NCBI RefSeq assembly: GCF_015594925.2
Contig: NZ_CP087590.1
Span: 2,480,001 to 2,544,000, forward strand
Length of the DNA: 64,000 nt
Direction: 5' to 3'
Origin: Vibrio sp. VB16
Lineage (GTDB): Bacteria > Pseudomonadota > Gammaproteobacteria > Enterobacterales > Vibrionaceae
Below, piece by piece: positions 33,892 through 40,852 of this stretch. Made by a program: the position numbers and the translations under genes. The notes under the pieces were generated by a model that worked only from the letters and a program-made list of their open reading frames with translations, ran no database searches and was not told the DNA's origin. Positions within the stretch are counted from its first letter, which is position 1. Each line of letters opens with the position of its first letter.

Positions 33892-36167
33892 ACCAATGCC
33901 TCGGTTAAGGTCATCTGTTTCTGCCCTTCTTTCTTAAGTAAGAAGTAGGTTCCAATCCAAACAACAAGAACACCGACAATCCATGAGGCACTCGTTACTG
34001 GTTGCGCGTTGAAGTGCATAACGTTGTAATAAAGTGCAGCTCCAGTATAGGCAAGCAACATGGTCCAGCTTGCAATAAATGCAGCATACTTGCGACCAAA
34101 CTCTTTCATGTACGCGCCCATTGCGGCAACACAAGGTGTATAAAGCAGTATGAAAATTAGGTAAGAAAATGCAGCGTGTCCTGTAACAAAATTGGATTTA
34201 AGATTACCAAAAATGCTCGTATCTACTTCTTGCTCTTCCGCAACCGTCGCTATATCGGTAAGGTCACCAACCTCTATACCCATCGGATCACTGAAACTCA
34301 ATCCCATCAAGTTTTCTGGAATTGTCATTACCGCTTCTTCAATACTAGCGGCCAGATCAAACTCTGCACCCTCGCCATTATCCGGAGAAGAATACAGACT
34401 ATTCAAGGTGCCAACGACGGCTTCCTTAGCGAATATCCCGGTAATAATACCTACCGTTGCAGGCCAGTTATCGTCGCTTACACCAATAGGTCCAAAAACT
34501 GGAGTGATGACTTGAGCGGCTTTAGATAATACTGATTTATCACTGTCTTCATTGCCAAATGAACCATCTGTGCCCAACGAATTGAAGAAGCTCAATATCG
34601 TCACCACGACAACAATCGTCTTACCGGCACCCAACACAAAACGCTTCAATTTCTGCCAGGTTTTTATGAGTACATTTTGCACGGTTGGAATTTCATAATC
34701 GGGCATTTCCATGATCAACGCATCACTTGAGCCAGGGTAGAGCGTTTTCTTTAATAGCATCCCAGTCGCAACCGCAGCAAGTATCCCCAAAATATAGAGA
34801 GCGAATACGACGTTTTGACCACTGCCTGGAAAGAAAGCCGCAGCAAAAAGAGCGTATACAGGCAAGCGTGCACCACAGGACATAAATGGCGCCATTGATG
34901 CGGCCAGTTTACGCTCACGTTCTTGATCCAATGTTCGAGTGGCCATAATCGACGGTACGTTACAGCCAAATCCGAGTACTAGCGGTACAAACGCTTTACC
35001 TGGCAAGCCGATTTTTTGCATGACTTTATCTAAAACAAACGCCGCTCGTGCCATATAACCCGAGCTTTCAAGAACCGCTAAGAACAGGTACAAGGCGGCT
35101 ATCACAGGGATAAATGTCGCCACCGTTTGAATACCACCTCCCACACCGTCAGCAATCAAAGTAACAAGCCAAATAGGAAGATGGGCGTCTAATAGGTAGT
35201 GTCCACCATCGACCAGAAGTGCACCGACGCTGATATCAAAAAAGTCGATAAATGCACTACCAATGTTGATAGAGAACATAAACATCAAATACATAACAAC
35301 AAAGAAAAAGGGTACCCCAACCCACTTGTTTAAAATAAACAGATCCGCTTTTTCTGTAAAGCTACGGCTCAATTTCCCTTCGGACTTGCGGATATGTTTC
35401 AGTTCATTGTGTATAAAAGAGTATTTGGTATCAGCGACTTGAAGGTCGATATCAATCTCGACACTCAATATCGTTTGACGAACCTTGGCTCTATCTTCTT
35501 CAGTGAGACTATTTAGTATCAATGCGTCGTTCTCTAGCGCTCGTATTGCAAGCGCACGACTGGACACGGTCTCTTCATTCCAAATTAACGCTAAAGTCCC
35601 GATAGCCTGTTCTAGGTCATTACCGTAGTCGAGGTTATGGACAGAAAGCGCCACACCTTGAAGTAGAATTTTATGGAGTTTTACTTTAAATTTATTAACT
35701 TGCTGTTGGTCGTTGGCAGAAAGAGTTAATACTGGACAACCAAGGGTCTTTTCAAGTGCTTTAACATCAAGAACCTGTCGCTCTCTGGAAAGCGTATCCA
35801 TCTTATTCAGCACGACTATCATTGGTCGGCCGAGCTCTCTTAACTGCAGCGTTGTATACAAACTTCTTTCTAAGCAACTCGCATCTACAACGTTAATTAT
35901 AAGATCGGCTGGATGCGTTAATACAGATCGTGAAGCGATGGACTCATCAATGCTATTCGCGTCATTTCCACTATCTAGAGCGTAGATACCGGGTAGGTCC
36001 GTTAGGCTAAATTTGTTGCCCGAATGATATAGAAATCCCGTTTTCTTCTCGACGGTGACACCAGGCCAGTTTCCTACCTGTTGCTTCGCACCGGTTAAAG
36101 CATTAAATAGCGTTGTTTTACCGCTGTTTGGATTCCCTACAGTGAGAATTTTATATTCAGTTTGCAT
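33888..36167 (-). CDS. feoB: Ferrous iron transport protein FeoB
   Basis: 759 residues. The N-terminal G-domain has G1 GNPNSGKTT, G3 DLPG and G4 NKMD, followed by a helical GDI-like domain and a C-terminal membrane part with about ten helices, including the two gating regions with conserved cysteines (FGCNVPSIMATR, MSCGARLPVYALF). It moves ferrous iron across the inner membrane under anaerobic or acidic conditions. It overlaps feoA by one base and feoC by four. Confidence 0.97.
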   Translation of the reverse strand: MQTEYKILTVGNPNSGKTTLFNALTGAKQQVGNWPGVTVEKKTGFLYHSGNKFSLTDLPGIYALDSGNDANSIDESIASRSVLTHPADLIINVVDASCLERSLYTTLQLRELGRPMIVVLNKMDTLSRERQVLDVKALEKTLGCPVLTLSANDQQQVNKFKVKLHKILLQGVALSVHNLDYGNDLEQAIGTLALIWNEETVSSRALAIRALENDALILNSLTEEDRAKVRQTILSVEIDIDLQVADTKYSFIHNELKHIRKSEGKLSRSFTEKADLFILNKWVGVPFFFVVMYLMFMFSINIGSAFIDFFDISVGALLVDGGHYLLDAHLPIWLVTLIADGVGGGIQTVATFIPVIAALYLFLAVLESSGYMARAAFVLDKVMQKIGLPGKAFVPLVLGFGCNVPSIMATRTLDQERERKLAASMAPFMSCGARLPVYALFAAAFFPGSGQNVVFALYILGILAAVATGMLLKKTLYPGSSDALIMEMPDYEIPTVQNVLIKTWQKLKRFVLGAGKTIVVVVTILSFFNSLGTDGSFGNEDSDKSVLSKAAQVITPVFGPIGVSDDNWPATVGIITGIFAKEAVVGTLNSLYSSPDNGEGAEFDLAASIEEAVMTIPENLMGLSFSDPMGIEVGDLTDIATVAEEQEVDTSIFGNLKSNFVTGHAAFSYLIFILLYTPCVAAMGAYMKEFGRKYAAFIASWTMLLAYTGAALYYNVMHFNAQPVTSASWIVGVLVVWIGTYFLLKKEGQKQMTLTEALV

Positions 36168-36394
36168 TAGATTGCCTCGACATCAATTTCTGAAGCAATA
36201 TTTTTACGTACTGCTAGAGACATTCCTCTAACTCGAACCTGAATAGGGTCACCCATTGGTGCGCGGCGAATCACTTTCACCTCAGTGTTCGGAAGCACGC
36301 CCATCACCATCAGTTTTTTTCGTAACTCTAATGTCAGATTTGAAAACGCCCTAATTTTTGCGCTTTCACCATCTTTCAATTCTGATAGTTTCAT
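36167..36394 (-). CDS. feoA: Ferrous iron transport protein FeoA
   Basis: 75 residues with the SH3-like FeoA fold (LSELKDGESAKIRAF, LMVMGVLPNTEVKVIRRAP, LAVRKNIASEIDVEAI). It is a small cytoplasmic partner needed for FeoB function. First gene of feoABC; Fur-box-like sequences lie directly upstream, so iron repression is expected. Confidence 0.96.
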   Translation of the reverse strand: MKLSELKDGESAKIRAFSNLTLELRKKLMVMGVLPNTEVKVIRRAPMGDPIQVRVRGMSLAVRKNIASEIDVEAI

Positions 36395-36415
36395 GGTTGG
36401 CCCTTAAATATGCTC

Positions 36416-36434
36416 AAATGATAATAATTTCTAT
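36416..36434 (-). promoter_or_regulatory. Fur-box-like site upstream of feoA
   Basis: AAATGATAATAATTTCTAT matches the GATAATGATAATCATTATC consensus in its left half and several right-half positions, 20-40 bases before the feoA ATG. Confidence 0.55.
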
Positions 36435-36491
36435 TAAGGTATAGTATCAAGTAAGCGCATCATTTAAATTGTTCTATATCAACTTCCTTAT

Positions 36492-36510
36492 TAAAAATAA
36501 TTATCATTCA
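36492..36510 (-). promoter_or_regulatory. Second Fur-box-like site upstream of feoA
   Basis: AAAAATAATTATCATTCAG carries AATAATTATCATT, a close match to two of the three GATAAT hexamers of the Fur consensus. It lies about 100 bases before feoA and about 20 bases beyond the first third of the znuA 3' gap. Confidence 0.55.
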
Positions 36511-36591
36511 GATAAGCCTCTGAATGCCAACCATCCGCGAACACGTTGTCCCACTTAGTACCGTCGATTATTTTTGAGAAAAGAGCAAATA

Positions 36592-37473
36592 TTAATATGA
36601 CAAGCACTCTTTGTAAGCGCTTGCTAACCCTTCAATAAATCTAAAATAGGCACCACTCGTTGGTTCAAAATCGGTGGCTAATGGGTCGAGCACGCCAACA
36701 AATACATCGCTTCCACGTATGACAGACTCCACAGTGGCTGGCTTAAATTGGGGTTCGGAGAACACGCAAGATGCGGCACCGTTTTTCAGTGCACTACGGA
36801 TCTGGATCAAGGTTTTTGCTCCGGGTTTTCTGTCTGGAGAAAGCGTAAAGTACCCAATTTTATTCAGTTGAAAATAGGATTCGAAGTATCCATAGGCGTC
36901 ATGAAATACGTAGTAACCTTTGTTTTTATACGGAGCAAGATCGGCGGTTATCTTGGTGATACTCTTATCCAAATTGGAAACGAATTGAGCGAAATTAGCT
37001 TGATACTGAACGGCGTTTTCCTGATCTATTTCCGACAGCTTCAACGTAATTACACTCGCTATTTGCTTGACGAGTGTTGGACCAAGCCAGATATGTGGAT
37101 CAACACGTCCATGGTCATGTCCTTCATGTGATGCTTCGTCAGAATCGTCATGCTCATCAATCGCGATATCACTTTCAGATAACTGAAGCGAGTTCTCTGA
37201 CCCTAACAACACTTTCTCTAAAAACGGTTCTAACTCGGGCCCAAACCAGATAACGAGATCAGCGCGTTTTACCGTCTTTAGATCAGAGGGTTTCATCGCA
37301 TAATCGTGCGGAGATGCTGTCGAACTGATTAACGATTTTGGTTCTGTAATACCTTGAGTGATCTCTATTGCGATTAGTTGAAACGGCTTAATGCTTGTAA
37401 TAACCGTTGTCGCATAACTCAACGGAGATAACATTGTTAGCAAAAATAGAGAGGACTTGATGATTTTATTCAT
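36592..37473 (-). CDS. znuA: Zinc ABC transporter substrate-binding protein ZnuA
   Basis: 293 residues of the cluster A-I metal-binding protein family. A signal peptide (MNKIIKSSLFLLTMLSPLSYA) is followed by the metal-site histidines in SPHDYAMKPSD, VDPHIWLGP and FHDAYGYFE, and a His/Asp-rich loop (DEHDDSDEASHEGHDHG) characteristic of zinc rather than manganese binders. It captures zinc in the periplasm for ZnuBC, encoded divergently 80 bases away across a Zur-like palindrome. Confidence 0.95.
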   Translation of the reverse strand: MNKIIKSSLFLLTMLSPLSYATTVITSIKPFQLIAIEITQGITEPKSLISSTASPHDYAMKPSDLKTVKRADLVIWFGPELEPFLEKVLLGSENSLQLSESDIAIDEHDDSDEASHEGHDHGRVDPHIWLGPTLVKQIASVITLKLSEIDQENAVQYQANFAQFVSNLDKSITKITADLAPYKNKGYYVFHDAYGYFESYFQLNKIGYFTLSPDRKPGAKTLIQIRSALKNGAASCVFSEPQFKPATVESVIRGSDVFVGVLDPLATDFEPTSGAYFRFIEGLASAYKECLSY

Positions 37474-37511
37474 TTATACGCTACGTAATCTAGTTTAAAT
37501 TTCAGCCCGAA

Positions 37512-37526
37512 TGTTATATTATAACA
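37512..37526. promoter_or_regulatory. Zur operator between znuA and znuCB
   Basis: TGTTATATTATAACA is a perfect palindrome about a central T and equals the core of the gammaproteobacterial Zur box (GTTATA-n-TATAAC). It lies in the 79-base gap of two divergent zinc-uptake units, where one Zur dimer pair can repress both. Confidence 0.85.
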
Positions 37527-37552
37527 AGTCGCTTTGTAAATGAGATTTATTC

Positions 37553-38335
37553 ATGACCTCGCTTGTCAGGATGAAAAATATTAGTGTTCAGTTTGATGAC
37601 CGTGATGTGTTAGACAACATTAGTTTAGAGATAAACACCAACGAAATAACCACCATTATCGGGCCGAATGGCGCCGGAAAATCGACGTTAATTAAAGCGC
37701 TTCTTGGATTGGTAAAGCCTTACAAAGGTCAGATAGAAAAGAAGAAAAAACTCACTATTGGTTACGTCCCTCAAAAACTCAAATTGAATGACACTTTACC
37801 GCTACACGTTGACCGGTTTCTTAAGTTAGCCGGAAAATATAGCAAGCAAGAAAGGATTACCGCACTCAAACTAGTCGGCGCAGAACATTTAGCTAGAAAC
37901 GACATGCATCGGTTATCTGGAGGCGAAAACCAACGGGTTCTTCTTGCGAGAGCGCTGTTATTGAGGCCTGAACTTCTGGTTTTAGATGAACCCGCACAAG
38001 GTGTCGATGTTCAAGGACAAATTGAGTTATACAACCTGATAGAAACCATACGACACCGTTTTCAATGTGCAGTACTGATGATCTCGCATGACCTACATTT
38101 GGTTATGGCCAAAACAGATAAAGTTATCTGTATCAACCACCATGTTTGTTGCTCTGGTGAACCCGAAACAATCAGTACCCACCCATCTTATGTCGCCTTA
38201 TTTGGCAGGCCAAACGATGAGTCCCTCGCTTTTTATCATCACTCTCATAGCGGACACCACGATTTGTCCGGCTATCCAAAAGAGAAAGGTGATTGTTGTT
38301 CTGAAAACCATGAGGTAGCTCACCGTCATGATTGA
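37553..38335 (+). CDS. znuC: Zinc ABC transporter ATP-binding protein ZnuC
   Basis: 260 residues. Walker A GPNGAGKST (near residue 40), signature LSGGENQRVLLARAL, Walker B LLVLDEPAQGVD and the switch SHDLHLVMAKT. The tail is His-rich (FYHHSHSGHHD, HEVAHRHD), typical of ZnuC. I keep the ATG at 37553, with GAG upstream; an ATG six codons on is possible. Overlaps znuB by 8 bases. Confidence 0.95.
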   Translation: MTSLVRMKNISVQFDDRDVLDNISLEINTNEITTIIGPNGAGKSTLIKALLGLVKPYKGQIEKKKKLTIGYVPQKLKLNDTLPLHVDRFLKLAGKYSKQERITALKLVGAEHLARNDMHRLSGGENQRVLLARALLLRPELLVLDEPAQGVDVQGQIELYNLIETIRHRFQCAVLMISHDLHLVMAKTDKVICINHHVCCSGEPETISTHPSYVALFGRPNDESLAFYHHSHSGHHDLSGYPKEKGDCCSENHEVAHRHD

Positions 38336-39113
38336 GTTTTTGCTTCCCGCTATTTTCGCTGGATTGGGTATCGCCATCATAGCCGGACCATTAGGGTCTT
38401 TTGTTGTGTGGCGTCGTATGGCGTATTTTGGGGATACGTTAGCCCATGCATCACTGCTTGGCTTAGCGCTTGGTGTACTTTTAGATATCAATATCTACCT
38501 TGCACTTCTTGTTTGCTGCCTAGCCATAGCTCTCATTTTAGTCACCTTACAAAAGCGCCAACTCGTTGGGACAGATACCTTACTTGGTATCCTTGCGCAC
38601 AGTGCTTTATCTTTAGGTTTGGTCTCTATTAGTTTTCTAGATGATGTACGAATAGACCTAATGAGTTACCTGTTTGGCGACCTGCTTTCGGTTTCCCCGT
38701 CGGACATCTATTTTATCTACCTTGGCGTCATCGTCATCTCAGTTATTCTTTACTATTTTTGGCAGCCATTGTTGTCGACAACAGTAAGTGAAGAGCTTGC
38801 CGCTGTTGAGGGTACCAATGTCGATCTTATGCGACTTATATTGATGCTACTTATCGGCACTGTCATCGCCGTAGGGATGAAGTTTGTTGGCGCATTGATT
38901 ATTACGTCCCTGCTTATCATTCCTTCTGCTACCGCAAGGAAGTTCTCTAGTACACCAGAGCAAATGGTTTTCTTGTCATCCTTAATTGGTTGCGTTTCTG
39001 TGTTGCTAGGTATCGCGCTTTCGTGGCATTACGATACGCCGGCCGGCCCTTCTGTCGTGGTTTCTGCTGCAGTGCTGTTTATGCTGTCTCAATTTAAGAA
39101 GTCAGCTGAATAA
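38328..39113 (+). CDS. znuB: Zinc ABC transporter permease ZnuB
   Basis: 261 residues with about eight membrane helices of the ABC-3 permease family. Conserved stretches: FVVWRRMAYFGDTLAHASLLG near residue 25 and VGMKFVGALIITSLLIIPSATAR near residue 185. It forms the zinc channel with ZnuC. Ends about 90 bases before a conserved gene of unknown function. Confidence 0.95.
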   Translation: MIEFLLPAIFAGLGIAIIAGPLGSFVVWRRMAYFGDTLAHASLLGLALGVLLDINIYLALLVCCLAIALILVTLQKRQLVGTDTLLGILAHSALSLGLVSISFLDDVRIDLMSYLFGDLLSVSPSDIYFIYLGVIVISVILYYFWQPLLSTTVSEELAAVEGTNVDLMRLILMLLIGTVIAVGMKFVGALIITSLLIIPSATARKFSSTPEQMVFLSSLIGCVSVLLGIALSWHYDTPAGPSVVVSAAVLFMLSQFKKSAE

Positions 39114-39201
39114 TTCCAAAAACATTCCATAAAATCATCAAGATTTAGACTAAAGCTTCTCACTCATATGCCGATACATTGGCATCGAGCGAGGAGCTAG
39201 C

Positions 39202-39717
39202 ATGCAGTTAACCACAACGGACACATCAGAACCGGTCACCCTAGCAGTTATCAATGAACTGCAAGTGGGTGACAATATCTGTGCCGCCGTTAAACAGCAT
39301 CGCCGAGCCGACTTCGCTCTGTTAGTCGCGATGTTTTCCGAAGATATTCGCGAAACGGTATCTATTACTCCTGTCGACCTAACGTCCAATTCAGAATCAG
39401 AGTTAAGAGACAAACTGCAGGTTCCTATCAGTGCTGAGCTGCGTTCGAATCAAGAAAGCTATCTCAAAGGGGCCAGAATATCTGAGCAATTTCACCAAGG
39501 TGGATTACAAAGCGCCAGATTGCAAAGCGGGTTGAACCCCGATTCGTTAGCTTATTTGACTGAGCACACACACGACTTAGGTGAAGATGTTTATCGAAAC
39601 CTGTCTTTCCACACGAAAAGAGCGCTTAATAGCACCCCAGCACCGACCCTCAACGATCACCTCTATCAAAAACTTGTTATTAACCAGATGAGAAGCCAGA
39701 TAAACCACTCTGTGTAA
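39202..39717 (+). CDS. Conserved protein of unknown function
   Basis: 171 residues, no signal peptide or membrane helix. A GAGGAG ribosome-binding site 5 bases before the ATG marks it as a real gene. The sequence is soluble, rich in Ser, Thr, Asp, Glu and Gln, with one His/Cys-containing stretch (GDNICAAVKQHRRADFALLVAMFSED written here only in part: GDNICAAVKQHRR). I do not recognise a family. It follows znuB in the same direction with an 88-base gap, and a Vibrio-restricted role in the zinc neighbourhood is only a guess from position. Confidence 0.65.
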   Translation: MQLTTTDTSEPVTLAVINELQVGDNICAAVKQHRRADFALLVAMFSEDIRETVSITPVDLTSNSESELRDKLQVPISAELRSNQESYLKGARISEQFHQGGLQSARLQSGLNPDSLAYLTEHTHDLGEDVYRNLSFHTKRALNSTPAPTLNDHLYQKLVINQMRSQINHSV

Positions 39718-39923
39718 TAACATTTATTAGTAAGTGCAACACCACCTATCATCAAATTACGTTTCACAAATAGGGTCGTTCAGTGTGAGATAAGCCTAAC
39801 CCTGAACATTTAGTCGCACGAGAATTTGCATTTCATGATGCTATTCACAACTTGTTTGTTAATTATTAACCACTATTAAATCCATAACACCTTGAATTTG
39901 CCGCGCAGTATTAGAGGGAAACA

Positions 39924-40607
39924 ATGGATATTAATGGTTCAGTTATTCTTATCACGTCTGCAGGCACACCGCTTGGTAGCACACTAGCGGTTCATTTTTC
40001 AGCATCTGGTGCAAAAGTAATTGCGATCGATACCGACGCCCAGAAACTGGATGAGATACATTTTCGCTGTAAAGAGAAGTCGACCACCGTCCTTACCTAC
40101 CCTGTTGAAGACTATTCTGAAAGCAGTATTCAAGCGCTCTTCGAGACCATAAAGCAGGAACTTCAACTCTCAATTGATGTATTGATTAACTACTGGCCAA
40201 GCTTACCTTTACCCACATTGACTAACGGAATTAGTACAAAAAAATTTTCAGAGCAATTAACGTCACTCGCCTCCCCTATCTTCTGTTTTGGTCAAGCGGG
40301 TGCAGAACATATGCAACTCAACAAGAAAAAGAACTTAATCATCAACATGATTACCTTTCCACTTAGACAATCTAACATTGGACAAGACAGTGCGACGTGT
40401 ATGGTTTCTGGCTTTACAAAAAGTTGGGCAAAGGAGTTAGCCCCTTTTAATATTCGCGTAGGCTGTGTCATACCCGGATGTTCTCATACCTCAAACAGCG
40501 ACGAGATAGAACACTGGGCCGTCATTCAAGACGAGCTCATTCGGAGTGCAGAATATATTGTCTCCAACGAGTATTTTAATGGCCGGGTAATGGCAGCCGA
40601 GGCGTGA
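39924..40607 (+). CDS. Short-chain dehydrogenase/reductase-like protein lacking the catalytic residues
   Basis: 227 residues with the SDR Rossmann outline: ITSAGTPLGSTLAVHF in place of TGxxxGIG, an Asp at the end of beta-2 (IAIDTDA) that would favour NAD(H), and the C-terminal FTKSWAKELAPFNIRVGCVIPG that is diagnostic of the family. But the active-site Tyr-x-x-x-Lys is gone (the aligned positions are Gln154 and Thr158 in QDSATCMVSGF), and the NNAG motif reads NYWP. It is therefore probably not an oxidoreductase; it may bind a nucleotide or protein. An AGAGGG site precedes the ATG. Confidence 0.75.
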   Translation: MDINGSVILITSAGTPLGSTLAVHFSASGAKVIAIDTDAQKLDEIHFRCKEKSTTVLTYPVEDYSESSIQALFETIKQELQLSIDVLINYWPSLPLPTLTNGISTKKFSEQLTSLASPIFCFGQAGAEHMQLNKKKNLIINMITFPLRQSNIGQDSATCMVSGFTKSWAKELAPFNIRVGCVIPGCSHTSNSDEIEHWAVIQDELIRSAEYIVSNEYFNGRVMAAEA

Positions 40608-40696
40608 TAGCAATGGCCTTGCTGTCGGCTCCATCGACTACATTTCATCTGATACGTTATTTAGTGGAATTAGTCTTACTTTCGGAGCGAAACATC

Positions 40697-40775
40697 GGGT
40701 TTCCTAAGTTCTGAACATAAAAAAACCCATTGAGATAATCAATGGGTTTTTTTATGTTCAGAACTTAGGAAACCC
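40697..40775. repeat. Perfect 37-bp-arm inverted repeat with terminator core
   Basis: Arms 40697-40733 and 40739-40775 are perfectly complementary over 37 bases around GATAA. The inner part is a normal terminator (AAACCCATTGA with TCAATGGGTTT and T-tracts both ways). The outer part (GGGTTTCCTAAGTTCTGAAC) extends it far beyond usual size. Lies between convergent SDR and adhE genes. Confidence 0.9.
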
Positions 40776-40797
40776 ATTGAGATAATCAATGGGTTTT
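40770..40797. terminator. Second copy of the bidirectional terminator, adhE side
   Basis: AAACCCATTGA and TCAATGGGTTT around GATAA with a T-tract, a direct duplicate of the core at 40724-40749 and sharing five or six bases with the large inverted repeat. It terminates adhE on the minus strand and the SDR gene on the plus strand. Confidence 0.85.
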
Positions 40798-40852
40798 TGT
40801 CTCTATATTGAGAGAATTACGTGCTAGCGAAAACTCTCTAACTCAACAAGAC

